The notes beneath the pieces are model-generated. The model searched no databases and was not told the DNA's origin. It worked only from the letters and a program-made list of their open reading frames with translations. A program made the translations under genes and the position numbers. From the NCBI GenBank assembly GCA_934149155.1, contig CAKPDZ010000029.1, forward strand, positions 1-18,356: a DNA stretch of 18,356 nt, given 5' to 3'. How positions within the stretch are numbered: position 1 is the first letter of the stretch; every line of letters starts with the position of its first letter. Below, in pieces: positions 1 to 7,273 of this stretch. Source of the stretch: an uncultured Clostridia bacterium (GTDB lineage: Bacteria > Bacillota > Clostridia > TANB77 > CAG-508).

Positions 1-155
1 ATACTATGGGAAGAATGCATTCAGATGCACAATTTGCAGGTTCATCTTCAGTACCAGCACATGTAGAAATGATGGGACTAATTGGTATGGGTAATAATCC
101 AATGGTTGGTGCATCAGTTGCAGTAGCTGTTGCAGTTGAAGAGGCTATGAAATAA
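1..155 (+). CDS. GGGtGRT-family protein, 3' end only
   Basis: The window opens inside this gene. Reading from base 3, about 50 codons remain before the TAA at 153-155. The visible tail contains MGRMHSDAQFAG, then SSVPAHVEMMG and GMGNNPMVG, and ends in an alanine/valine-rich stretch and EEAMK. From memory this matches the C-terminus of the GGGtGRT family, roughly 330-aa proteins of unknown function common in anaerobic Clostridia and Bacteroidetes. The family is named for a glycine-rich motif that would lie just upstream, outside the window. No catalytic role is established to my knowledge. The assignment rests on the tail alone, so the family name is fairly secure but nothing can be said about the N-terminus. 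Confidence 0.75.
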   Translation, partial: TMGRMHSDAQFAGSSSVPAHVEMMGLIGMGNNPMVGASVAVAVAVEEAMK

Positions 156-192
156 TTATAAAAAATATTAAAAGGGTGAAGTAAATGATAAA

Positions 193-233
193 TTTTATCG
201 ATTGCTTTGCCTTTTTGATTAGCATTGATAAAA
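193..233 (+). other. Hairpin in the GGGtGRT-eno intergenic gap
   Basis: Bases 193-205 (TTTTATCGATTGC) pair with 222-233 (GCATTGATAAAA). This gives a 12-bp stem with one bulged T and one G-U pair around a 16-base loop. No U-tract follows, so it is not a standard terminator for the upstream gene. It could be an mRNA-processing or stabilising stem in the eno leader. The 22-codon reading frame at 185-253 overlaps it. Nothing else recognisable lies in 156-277 apart from the eno ribosome binding site (AAAGGA, 261-266). Confidence 0.35.
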
Positions 234-277
234 ATGTAACATACTATAAATAAAAATGAGAAAGGAATGAAATTTTT

Positions 278-1585
278 ATGAAAAACTATTTAGAAATTGA
301 AAGTATAGAAGCTTTAGAGGTATTAGACTCAAGAGGAAATCCAACCGTACAAGTTACAGTAGAATTAATAGATGGATCAGTTGGAGTTGCAATGGTACCA
401 TCAGGAGCTTCAACAGGAGCATTTGAAGCAGTTGAATTAAGAGATGGAGATTCATCAAGATATATGGGAAAAGGTGTATTAAAGGCAGTGGAAAATGTAA
501 ATACAATAATAGCACCAGAATTAGAAGGAATGAATGCATATGACCAACCTGAAATAGACAAAGCACTTATCGAATTAGACGGAACAGAAAATAAAGGAAG
601 ATTAGGAGCTAATGCTACATTAGGAGTATCTTTAGCAGTTGCAAAAGCAGCAGCAGAATCATTAGGAATGGAATTATATAAATATATTGGTGGAGTTAAT
701 GCAAAAACAATGCCAGTTCCAATGATGAACATTATGAATGGTGGAAAACATGCTGATTCAACATTAAGTGTTCAAGAATTTATGATTATGCCAGTTGGAG
801 CAAAATCATTCAAAGAATGTTTACGTATGTGTGCTGAAATTTATCATACATTAAAGAAAGTATTAAAAGCAAAAGGATTAGGAACAGGTGTTGGAGATGA
901 AGGTGGATTTGCACCAAATGTTAAAGACGAAGATGAAGCACTACAATTAATTGTAGAAGCTATTAAAGAAGCTGGATATAAACCTAGAGAAGAAGTATGT
1001 TTAGCATTAGACTTAGCTGCAACAGAAATGTATGATGAGGCTAAAAAAATAGGAAAAGAAGGATGTTATCATTTCTGGAAAATTAATGAAACAAAAACAT
1101 GTGATGAAATGATAGACTTCATAGCAGACTTATGCGAAAGATATCCAATAATCTCAGTAGAAGATGGATTAGCAGAAGAAGACTGGGATGGATGGAAAAA
1201 ACTAACAGACAGATTAGGAGAAAAAGTTCAATTAGTTGGTGATGATTTATTTGTAACAAATATTAAGAGATTACAAAAAGGATTAGATTTAGGAGTTACT
1301 AATAGTATATTAATTAAATTAAACCAAATTGGAACATTAACAGAAACATTAGATGCTATCGAATTAGCTAAGAAAAATGGTTATACAGCAGTTGTATCAC
1401 ACAGAAGCGGTGAAACAGAAGATACAACATTAGCTGATGTTGCTGTTGCTACAAATGCAGGACAAATTAAAACAGGTGCTCCTTGTAGAACAGATAGAAT
1501 TGCAAAATACAATAGATTATTAAATATTGAAAATGAATTAGATGATATTGCAATATATCCTGGAAGAAAAGGATTAAATAAATAA
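278..1585 (+). CDS. eno: Enolase (phosphopyruvate hydratase)
   Basis: Cytoplasmic glycolytic enzyme that interconverts 2-phosphoglycerate and phosphoenolpyruvate. It is 435 aa, the normal bacterial length. The N-terminal signature (LDSRGNPT, residues 17-23) and the substrate-loop serine region (PSGASTG, 41-47) are present. The active-site set reads in order: E167 (SVQEFM), E208 (GDEGG), Mg ligands D245, E295 (SVEDGL) and D322/D323, K347 (IKLNQ), H375-R376-S377 (SHRSGET) and K398 (IKTGAP). All key residues are kept, so it should be active. The ATG at 278 follows AAAGGA with about 11 bases of spacing. The gene appears monocistronic: a hairpin terminator follows directly, and no other glycolytic gene is adjacent. 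Confidence 0.97.
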   Translation: MKNYLEIESIEALEVLDSRGNPTVQVTVELIDGSVGVAMVPSGASTGAFEAVELRDGDSSRYMGKGVLKAVENVNTIIAPELEGMNAYDQPEIDKALIELDGTENKGRLGANATLGVSLAVAKAAAESLGMELYKYIGGVNAKTMPVPMMNIMNGGKHADSTLSVQEFMIMPVGAKSFKECLRMCAEIYHTLKKVLKAKGLGTGVGDEGGFAPNVKDEDEALQLIVEAIKEAGYKPREEVCLALDLAATEMYDEAKKIGKEGCYHFWKINETKTCDEMIDFIADLCERYPIISVEDGLAEEDWDGWKKLTDRLGEKVQLVGDDLFVTNIKRLQKGLDLGVTNSILIKLNQIGTLTETLDAIELAKKNGYTAVVSHRSGETEDTTLADVAVATNAGQIKTGAPCRTDRIAKYNRLLNIENELDDIAIYPGRKGLNK

Positions 1586-1600
1586 TTGCATTAGCTTGTA

Positions 1601-1640
1601 AACAGAACGTTACTTTTGTAGTAGCGTTTTGTTGATTTTT
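1601..1640 (+). terminator. Rho-independent terminator of eno
   Basis: Bases 1601-1613 pair with 1621-1633 in a 13-bp stem with two G-U pairs around a 7-base loop, followed by a T-rich run at 1636-1640. It starts 15 bases after the eno stop codon. Confidence 0.8.
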
Positions 1641-1660
1641 ATTGAAAAATATATTATAAT
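1632..1660 (+). promoter_or_regulatory. Sigma-A-type promoter for the 193-aa gene
   Basis: TTGATT (1632-1637) and a perfect TATAAT (1655-1660) are separated by 17 bases. The -35 hexamer starts on the last bases of the eno terminator stem, so the two signals overlap. The start of transcription would fall near 1667, leaving a leader of about 35 bases. Confidence 0.7.
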
Positions 1661-1701
1661 ATGTAAGTAAAACCAAAAATAGAAAAAAGGAGGAAGTTCT
1701 A

Positions 1702-2283
1702 ATGAGACTAGAACATATGAAACGGTGGTTTTGTGAAAAACTAGAAAGTATGGGGTTGATGCCGAATGATGATGTAAATGATGAGGTTGACCAAGAAAAT
1801 AGTTTAAATAAAAAAAACATATTAGATGAAAAAACTCTAGCAATAATGAACTATTTAGAAATGTTCAAAAATCAAGAGATTATTAGAACAAAACCAGTAA
1901 GAAATGACTATTCTTATACTACCACACCAATTATATTTAAAGGATGTACAAAAAATGGAAAAATTATTTGTGAAGTAAAACACCGAACAATCGAGTTACC
2001 AATATACTTTACAGATTCAGGATGGATGGAATACAATGTAGCTCAAATTCCAGATAAAAATCATCCGCTATATAAATATATTGGGAAAAATATAAAAAGG
2101 ATACATGGAGTAAAACTAGAAGAAAGTGAAAATTGTAAAGATATGGACAAAAGTTTCATGATAGGAGATGTAAAACTTATTTCAGTTAATAAACATCATA
2201 TTGTTATTGAGTGTTTTTCATTAGGTCAAATAACCTGCAATTGCCAATACACAAAGGCAGAAGACTGGGAAATAGTAAATTAG
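1702..2283 (+). CDS. Unrecognised 193-aa protein
   Basis: I do not recognise this protein. It has a strong ribosome binding site (AGGAGGAA, spacing about 7), a consensus promoter upstream and two terminators downstream, so it looks like a genuine single-gene transcript. The first 25 residues are basic/amphipathic with one Cys (FCEKLESMG). Residues about 25-45 are acidic and Asn-rich and probably disordered. From about residue 65 onward the sequence alternates like beta strands (TPIIFKG, GKIICEV, ELPIYF). A middle stretch carries SGWMEYN and HPLYKYIGK. The end has a CNCQY motif and a closing EDWEIVN. There is no signal peptide or membrane segment, so it is probably cytosolic. Composition matches its neighbours, with no sign of recent transfer. 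The function is unknown. Confidence 0.8.
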   Translation: MRLEHMKRWFCEKLESMGLMPNDDVNDEVDQENSLNKKNILDEKTLAIMNYLEMFKNQEIIRTKPVRNDYSYTTTPIIFKGCTKNGKIICEVKHRTIELPIYFTDSGWMEYNVAQIPDKNHPLYKYIGKNIKRIHGVKLEESENCKDMDKSFMIGDVKLISVNKHHIVIECFSLGQITCNCQYTKAEDWEIVN

Positions 2284-2295
2284 AAATCCTTTTAT

Positions 2296-2326
2296 CAATC
2301 AAATAAACTTTGTTTGATTGTTTTTT
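2296..2326 (+). terminator. First of two tandem terminators
   Basis: CAATCAAA (2296-2303) pairs with TTTGATTG (2313-2320) across a 9-base loop and is followed by six T residues (2321-2326). It lies 13 bases after the stop codon of the 193-aa gene. Confidence 0.8.
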
Positions 2327-2328
2327 CG

Positions 2329-2361
2329 AAAAAAGTACAAGAAAAACTTGTACTTTTTTTT
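2329..2361 (+). terminator. Second tandem terminator
   Basis: A perfect 13-bp stem (2329-2341 with 2347-2359) encloses an AAAAA loop. The 3' arm merges into a T-run. Its A-rich 5' arm also makes it a plausible terminator for transcription from the right. Together with the preceding hairpin it isolates the rfb operon from upstream reading. Confidence 0.85.
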
Positions 2362-2376
2362 ATTTAGTGATATTAT
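2348..2376 (+). promoter_or_regulatory. Likely promoter of the rfb operon
   Basis: TTGTAC (2348-2353) and TATTAT (2371-2376) are 17 bases apart, and TGA directly before the -10 fits an extended -10. The -35 lies inside the 3' arm of the second terminator. The leader to rfbD would be about 45 bases. The hexamers are imperfect, so confidence is moderate. Confidence 0.5.
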
Positions 2377-2427
2377 AAAAGCGAAATAAATCAATACTTA
2401 AAACCTATATAAGAAAGGAAGAGAAAA

Positions 2428-3300
2428 ATGAAAATTTTAATGACAGGTGCAAATGGAATGCTTGCCAAAGAAGTTAAAGAAAAACTTGGAAAAGAAAATG
2501 AAATAATTGAAACTGATGTAGCTGAACTAGACATAACAAATAAAGAAGCTGTAATAGATTTTGTAACAAGCTTAAAACCAGAATATATAATAAATTGTGC
2601 AGCATATACTGCTGTAGATAAAGCTGAAGAAAATTACGATTTAGCAGATAAAATTAATGGAGAAGGACCATCAAATTTGGCACAAGCTGCAAAAAAAGTT
2701 GGAGCAAAATTAGTGCATATTTCTACAGACTATGTATTTGGTGGAGATTTAGATGTTTCTAAAGATTATAAAGAAGATGATTCTAAAGCTCCAGTAACAG
2801 CATATGGAAAAACTAAATTACATGGTGAAAAAGAAATTGAAAAAAATATGGATGAATATTATATTTTTAGAACAGCATGGTTATACGGTATAGGCGGAAA
2901 CAATTTTGTAAAAACAATGACAAAATTGGGTTCAACAAGAGATGAGATAAGTGTAGTATCAGACCAACATGGAAGTCCAACATATGCAAAAGACTTAGCA
3001 GAAATAATTTATCAAGCTATTCAAAAGAAAATTCCTTATGGAATATACAATGCAACAAATGAAGGATATACAACATGGTATGAATTTACCAAAGAAATAC
3101 TTGCAGAACAAGGAATTGAATGCAAAGTAAATCCTGTAACAACAGAAGAATACATAGAAATGATGAAAATAACACAAGCAAAAAGACCGTTTAATTCTCA
3201 AATGTCAAAAGCAAAACTAGAAGCATGTGGAATTAAAGTTCCAGATTGGAAAGATGGTTTAAAAAGATATTTAGAAGAAGCTAAAAACTTAGAACAATAG
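2428..3300 (+). CDS. rfbD: dTDP-4-dehydrorhamnose reductase (RmlD)
   Basis: Catalyses the last step of dTDP-L-rhamnose synthesis, NAD(P)H-dependent reduction of dTDP-4-dehydro-L-rhamnose, in the cytoplasm. It is 290 aa, normal for the family. The N-terminal nucleotide-binding loop reads GANGMLAKE (residues 7-15). The reductase signatures NCAAYTAVDKAE and STDYVFGG follow, then the catalytic YxxxK pair (Y126 and K130, in AYGKTK). A C-terminal substrate-domain region contains KRPFNSQM. The family usually shows STDYVFDG, so the Gly at the penultimate position is a small variation. It is the first gene of the operon, with ribosome binding site AAAGGAAG before ATG. The next gene starts 15 bases after its stop. 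Confidence 0.95.
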   Translation: MKILMTGANGMLAKEVKEKLGKENEIIETDVAELDITNKEAVIDFVTSLKPEYIINCAAYTAVDKAEENYDLADKINGEGPSNLAQAAKKVGAKLVHISTDYVFGGDLDVSKDYKEDDSKAPVTAYGKTKLHGEKEIEKNMDEYYIFRTAWLYGIGGNNFVKTMTKLGSTRDEISVVSDQHGSPTYAKDLAEIIYQAIQKKIPYGIYNATNEGYTTWYEFTKEILAEQGIECKVNPVTTEEYIEMMKITQAKRPFNSQMSKAKLEACGIKVPDWKDGLKRYLEEAKNLEQ

Positions 3301-3315
3301 AAAGGAAGTAGTATC

Positions 3316-4206
3316 ATGAAAAATAGAAAAGGAATCATTTTAGCGGGAGGAAGTGGAACAAGACTATATCCATTAACACTTGCAATCTCAAAACAAATTA
3401 TGCCAGTATATGATAAACCAATGATTTATTATCCATTATCAATACTAATGCAAGCAGATATAAGAGAAGTATTAATAATAACAACTCCAAGAGATTTAGA
3501 AACATTTAAAAGCCTATTAGGAGATGGTTCACAATGGGGAATGAAATTTGAATATAAAGTTCAAGAAAAACCAAATGGATTAGCAGAAGCATTTATAATT
3601 GGAGAAGATTTCATAGGAGAAGACAATGTTGCTATGATATTAGGTGATAATATGTTCTATGGTGAACACCTAGCAGAAAAATTAAAAGAAGCAAATGAAA
3701 GAGAAAATGAAGCAACAATATTTGGATATTATGTTAAAGATCCTAGAGCATATGGAGTTGTAGAAATTGATAAAGAAGGCAAAGCTGTTTCAATAGAAGA
3801 AAAACCAGCTCAACCAAAATCAAATTATGCAGTACCAGGATTATACTTCTATACAAACGAAGTTATAGATATTGCAAAAAATGTAAAGCCATCAGCAAGA
3901 GGAGAATTAGAGATAACAACAGTAAATGAAGAATATATGAAACGTGGCCAACTTAAAGTAGAAAAATTAGGAAGAGGAATGACATGGTTTGATACAGGAA
4001 CACATGATGCATTAATTGAAACAGCAAGTTTTGTACAAACAATCCAAAAAAGACAAGGTCTTCAAATTTGTTGTCCAGAAGAAATTGCATTTGACAAAGG
4101 TTGGATAAATAATGAACAATTATTAGAATTATCTCAAAAATATATGAAAACAGATTATGGAAAATACATGAAAGATGTGGCAGAAGACGTTTTCGGAGAA
4201 GAATAG
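3316..4206 (+). CDS. rfbA: Glucose-1-phosphate thymidylyltransferase (RmlA)
   Basis: Joins glucose-1-phosphate and dTTP to give dTDP-glucose and pyrophosphate, the entry step of the pathway. It is 296 aa, the usual short RmlA length. The nucleotidyltransferase signature GGSGTRLYPLT begins near residue 11, followed by SKQIMPVYDKPMIYYPLS, both diagnostic of RmlA. Further on are LGDNMFYG with the metal-binding Asp, SIEEKP, and GRGMTWFDTGTHDAL, which belongs to the sugar-binding and allosteric region. The start ATG has AAAGGAAG about 8 bases upstream, between the rfbD stop and this gene. Its stop codon falls inside a short tandem repeat leading into rfbC. Confidence 0.97.
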   Translation: MKNRKGIILAGGSGTRLYPLTLAISKQIMPVYDKPMIYYPLSILMQADIREVLIITTPRDLETFKSLLGDGSQWGMKFEYKVQEKPNGLAEAFIIGEDFIGEDNVAMILGDNMFYGEHLAEKLKEANERENEATIFGYYVKDPRAYGVVEIDKEGKAVSIEEKPAQPKSNYAVPGLYFYTNEVIDIAKNVKPSARGELEITTVNEEYMKRGQLKVEKLGRGMTWFDTGTHDALIETASFVQTIQKRQGLQICCPEEIAFDKGWINNEQLLELSQKYMKTDYGKYMKDVAEDVFGEE

Positions 4207-4235
4207 AAAGAAGGAATAGAAAGAAGGAATAGAAA
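4201..4235 (+). repeat. 13-bp tandem duplication spanning the rfbA stop and rfbC ribosome binding site
   Basis: GAATAGAAAGAAG occurs at 4201-4213 and again at 4214-4226, followed by a partial third copy, GAATAGAAA, at 4227-4235. Each unit carries a TAG and, across the junction, an AAGGAA Shine-Dalgarno-like core. The rfbC ATG at 4235 therefore has two candidate ribosome binding sites 13 bases apart. Confidence 0.9.
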
Positions 4236-4816
4236 TGGGAAAATTTAAAAGAATAGATACTTTAATAGATGGAGTATGTATAATAGAACCAACAGTATTT
4301 GGAGACAATAGAGGATATTTCATGGAAACATACAGCAAAGCTGATTTTGCTGAAATAGGATTAGATTATGACTTTGTACAAGACAATCAATCAAAATCTA
4401 AAAAAGGTGTTTTAAGAGGATTACATTTTCAAAAAGAAAATACACAAGCAAAATTAGTAAGATGTATTAAAGGTGAAGTATTTGATGTAGCAGTAGACTT
4501 ACGTCCAGGAAGCAAAACATATGGAAAATGGGAAGGAGTAATCCTAACAGAAGAAAATAAAAAAATGTTTATGATTCCAAAGGGATTTGCACATGGATTT
4601 TTAGTATTATCAGATGAAGCAGAATTTGCTTATAAATGTGATGATATATATAATCACGAAGCAGAAGGTGGTTTAAAATTTGACGACCCTGATATAGGAA
4701 TAGAATGGCCAATGGGCGACTTAAAACCAGAAGACTTATTAACATCTGAAAAAGATGCAAAATGGCCATCATTAAAAGAATTAAAAGCAACAAACTTATT
4801 TGAGAATTTAAAATAA
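4235..4816 (+). CDS. rfbC: dTDP-4-dehydrorhamnose 3,5-epimerase (RmlC)
   Basis: Epimerises dTDP-4-dehydro-6-deoxyglucose at C3 and C5 to the L-rhamno form. It is 193 aa and fits the single cupin domain of RmlC. Recognisable segments are DNRGYFMETY near the N-terminus, QDNQSKSKKGVLRGLHFQ with the catalytic His (H64), LVRCIKGEVFDVAVDLR, and the cupin strand pair MIPKGFAHGFLVLSDEAEFAYKC with its conserved Tyr. The C-terminal FDDPDIGIEWP is typical. The ATG at 4235 is preceded by a duplicated purine-rich ribosome binding region. rfbB follows 14 bases downstream, indicating the same transcript. Confidence 0.96.
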   Translation: MGKFKRIDTLIDGVCIIEPTVFGDNRGYFMETYSKADFAEIGLDYDFVQDNQSKSKKGVLRGLHFQKENTQAKLVRCIKGEVFDVAVDLRPGSKTYGKWEGVILTEENKKMFMIPKGFAHGFLVLSDEAEFAYKCDDIYNHEAEGGLKFDDPDIGIEWPMGDLKPEDLLTSEKDAKWPSLKELKATNLFENLK

Positions 4817-4830
4817 AGGAGAAAACAAAA

Positions 4831-5796
4831 ATGAAAAATATAATGGTAACAGGAGCAGCAGGATTTATAGGAGCAAACTTTGCAGAATATTTCGTAAATA
4901 AACATCCTGACTATAACATAATAGTAGTAGATAAATTAACATATGCAGGAAATCTTGCAAATTTAGATAAAGTAAAAGACAAAATTACATTTGTACAAGC
5001 AGATATATGTGACTTTGAAAAAATGCAAGAGGTATTTGAAAAATATCAAATCAATGGAGTTATCCATTTTGCAGCAGAATCACATGTTGACAACAGCATA
5101 AAAACACCATTTGTATTTACAAAAACAAATGTATTAGGAACACACACATTATTAGAAACAGCTAGAAGAGCATGGGGAGAAGGTTCAGAAAATAAATTTG
5201 TACATATTTCAACAGATGAAGTATATGGAGCATTAGGAGAAACAGGATATTTTACAGAAACATCTCCAATCCAACCAAGTAGCCCATATTCATCATCTAA
5301 AGCAAGTTCAGATTTAGTTGCACTAGCATACCACACAACATATAAAATGAATGTAACTGTAACTAACTGTTCAAATAACTATGGACCATATCAACACAAT
5401 GAAAAATTAATACCACATATGATTAAATTAGCTTTAAATGATGAAAAATTACCTGTATATGGTGAAGGTAAAAATATCAGAGATTGGTTATATGTAGAAG
5501 ATCATTGTAAAGCAATAGATATGGTATTCCACAATGGTAGAGCAGGAGAAAGATATAATATAGGTGGACACAATGAAAAGAGAAATATTGAAATCGTAAA
5601 ACTTATATTACAACGTTTAGGAAAATCAGAAGATTTAATTGAACATGTTGAAGATAGAAAAGGACATGATTACAGATATGCAATAGATCCAACAAAAATA
5701 AAAACAGAATTAGGTTGGGAACCTGAAACAAAATTTGAAGATGGAATTGTAAAAACAATAGATTGGTATTTAGCAAATCCAGAATGGTTAAAATAA
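4831..5796 (+). CDS. rfbB: dTDP-glucose 4,6-dehydratase (RmlB)
   Basis: NAD-dependent dehydratase converting dTDP-glucose to dTDP-4-dehydro-6-deoxyglucose, the second step of the pathway. It is 321 aa, slightly shorter than many RmlB proteins but with all parts present. The Rossmann motif GAAGFIG starts near residue 8. HFAAESHVDNSI follows, then the catalytic Thr-Asp-Glu triad T128-D129-E130 (STDEVYG), the YxxxK pair Y153/K157 (YSSSK), NCSNNYGPYQ and RDWLYVEDHC. The family distinguishes true dehydratases from epimerases by the TDE triad, so the call is firm. Ribosome binding site AAAGGAG precedes ATG. It is the last gene of the operon, and a long palindrome follows. Confidence 0.97.
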   Translation: MKNIMVTGAAGFIGANFAEYFVNKHPDYNIIVVDKLTYAGNLANLDKVKDKITFVQADICDFEKMQEVFEKYQINGVIHFAAESHVDNSIKTPFVFTKTNVLGTHTLLETARRAWGEGSENKFVHISTDEVYGALGETGYFTETSPIQPSSPYSSSKASSDLVALAYHTTYKMNVTVTNCSNNYGPYQHNEKLIPHMIKLALNDEKLPVYGEGKNIRDWLYVEDHCKAIDMVFHNGRAGERYNIGGHNEKRNIEIVKLILQRLGKSEDLIEHVEDRKGHDYRYAIDPTKIKTELGWEPETKFEDGIVKTIDWYLANPEWLK

Positions 5797-5809
5797 TTCT
5801 GAAATATAG

Positions 5810-5855
5810 ACCGTGAATTTTAATTCCCAATTCTGGGCAAATAATTCACGGTTTT
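5810..5855 (+). terminator. Palindromic terminator after the rfb operon
   Basis: ACCGTGAATT (5810-5819) pairs perfectly with AATTCACGGT (5843-5852). Inside the 23-base loop a second small stem forms, CCCA (5826-5829) with TGGG (5834-5837). Only four T residues (5852-5855) follow directly, then AAATATTTTAT. It is probably the operon terminator. The weak U-tract leaves partial read-through to yqeK possible, and I see no clear promoter for yqeK. Confidence 0.65.
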
Positions 5856-5883
5856 AAATATTTTATAAGGAAATGGTGAAGAA

Positions 5884-6459
5884 GTGGAAGAAATAATAGA
5901 AAAAGTAAAAAATGATTTAAAGCAAATACTATCAGAAAGAAGATATGAACATTCAATTGGTGTAATGAATATGGCAGGAGAATTAGCAGAAATATATAAT
6001 GTAGATATAGAAACTGCAAAATTAGCAGGTTTATTACATGATAATGCCAAAGAAATGTCTGAAGATGAAATGCTAAAATATGTAGAAAAAAATAATATCG
6101 AAATAACTGAATTCGAGAGATTAAATGTCAAGATATTACATGGAAAAATAGGAGCTGATATAGCTAAAAAGAAATATGGTGTTAGTGAACAAATTGCAAG
6201 AGCTATAGAGTATCATACAACAACAAGTCCGCAAATGGATATACTTGCAAAAATAATCTATGTTTCTGATAAAGTGGAATTAACAAGAAAATCAGAAAAA
6301 TTTGATATTGAACCTGAAAGAAAATTAGCTAAAATAGATTTAGATAAGGCTTTGTTGCTTATTATAGATAATACTACAAAATATTTAATTGATAATAATA
6401 AAATGATTGCAGTTGAAAGTATAGAAACTAGAAATAAACTTCTTCTTGCAAAAGAATAA
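5884..6459 (+). CDS. yqeK: YqeK-type HD-domain Ap4A hydrolase
   Basis: Predicted symmetrical bis(5'-nucleosyl)-tetraphosphatase that cleaves Ap4A to two ADP. It is 191 aa, the normal length. The HD metal-site residues are all visible: H23 (RRYEHS), H52-D53 (LLHDNAK), H86 (LHGKIG), H111 (EYHTT) and D129 (VSDKVE). The RRYEHSIGV and AGLLHDNAKEM segments are typical of YqeK. The only in-frame start that fits is GTG at 5884, with GGTGAAG or AAGGAAA just upstream. An out-of-frame ATG at 5873 opens only a seven-codon peptide. In many Firmicutes this gene sits with nadD and rsfS, but here it stands apart and precedes rsmE. Confidence 0.88.
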   Translation: MEEIIEKVKNDLKQILSERRYEHSIGVMNMAGELAEIYNVDIETAKLAGLLHDNAKEMSEDEMLKYVEKNNIEITEFERLNVKILHGKIGADIAKKKYGVSEQIARAIEYHTTTSPQMDILAKIIYVSDKVELTRKSEKFDIEPERKLAKIDLDKALLLIIDNTTKYLIDNNKMIAVESIETRNKLLLAKE

Positions 6460-6474
6460 AAAAAGTAATATAAT
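6446..6474 (+). promoter_or_regulatory. Internal promoter for rsmE
   Basis: TTGCAA (6446-6451) and a perfect TATAAT (6469-6474) are separated by exactly 17 bases. The -35 lies in the last codons of yqeK. Transcription would begin near 6481 and give a very short leader before the rsmE ATG at 6497, too short for an extended 5' structure. Confidence 0.55.
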
Positions 6475-6496
6475 AAATGCATTGAAGGAGAAAAAT

Positions 6497-7255
6497 ATGC
6501 CAAGATTTTTTGTAAAAAATGAACAAGTAAAAGAATCAACAATAGAAATATTAGGAGAAGATATAAAACATATAAAAAATGTGCTTAGAAAACAAATAGG
6601 AGACAATATAGAAATATGTAATCAAGACACTAAAAAATCATATATATGTAAAATTGAAAAAATAGAAGACAATGGTATTTTAACTAAAATTATAGAAGAA
6701 TTACAAAGTGATGACAATAAAATAGAAGTAGATATATATCAAGGTTTACCCAAAGCAGATAAAATGGAATTAATAATTCAGAAATCTGTAGAGTTAGGGG
6801 TAAATGCAATTATCCCTGTAGCAATGAAAAGATGTGTAGTAAAAATAACGTCTAAAGATGAAATAAAAAAAATAACTAGGTGGCAAAAAATCGCTGAAAG
6901 TGCTGCAAAGCAAAGTGGAAGAAATACAATACCAGAAATAAAGAATATAGTTAATATAGAAAAAATTAATCAATTGATTAAAGAATATGATAGTGTAATA
7001 GTAGCATATGAAAATGAAAAAGAAAACACAATAAAACATGAGCTTTTGAGATTAAAAGAAAAAGTTGAAACAAATAATAAGATAAAAATTGCTGTTGTTA
7101 TTGGACCTGAAGGAGGTCTAGAAGAAAAGGATGTTGAACTATTAAAACAAAATGGAGCAAAAATTGTAACATTAGGAAATAGAATATTAAGAACAGAAAC
7201 AGTTGCATTAAACGTACTTAGTGTTATTATGTACGAGTTGGAACAGACTGTTTAA
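6497..7255 (+). CDS. rsmE: 16S rRNA (uracil-1498-N3)-methyltransferase
   Basis: SAM-dependent methyltransferase that modifies U1498 of 16S rRNA on the assembled small subunit. The product is 252 aa. The N-terminal PUA-like domain starts MPRFFV, with EDIKHIKNVLRKQIGD. The C-terminal SPOUT knot contains GPEGG (from residue 203) and LGNRILRTETVALNVLS (from residue 226), the family signatures. I chose the ATG at 6497 because it follows GAAGGAG and matches the family's MPRFFV beginning. A reading frame open back to a TTG at 6446 would overlap yqeK and adds 17 unlikely residues. The next gene begins 18 bases after the stop. Confidence 0.94.
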   Translation: MPRFFVKNEQVKESTIEILGEDIKHIKNVLRKQIGDNIEICNQDTKKSYICKIEKIEDNGILTKIIEELQSDDNKIEVDIYQGLPKADKMELIIQKSVELGVNAIIPVAMKRCVVKITSKDEIKKITRWQKIAESAAKQSGRNTIPEIKNIVNIEKINQLIKEYDSVIVAYENEKENTIKHELLRLKEKVETNNKIKIAVVIGPEGGLEEKDVELLKQNGAKIVTLGNRILRTETVALNVLSVIMYELEQTV

Positions 7256-7273
7256 GGAAAGGATTTTACAAAA

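Noticed and set aside
286..732. Minus-strand open frames inside eno, and many similar ones inside rfb, priA, yicC, galM-like and valS
   Set aside because: They lie antisense to strongly recognised genes, are low-complexity Leu/Ile/Ser/Phe-rich translations of A-rich coding DNA, and have no ribosome binding sites or family resemblance.
1467..1843. Minus-strand frames over the eno terminator region
   Set aside because: They run through a terminator and a promoter on the other strand, and their translations are Phe/Leu/His-rich shadows of AT-rich DNA.
6446..6496. Longer rsmE start at a TTG inside yqeK
   Set aside because: It would add 17 residues before the family's MPRFFV beginning and overlap yqeK. 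The ATG at 6497 has a strong ribosome binding site.
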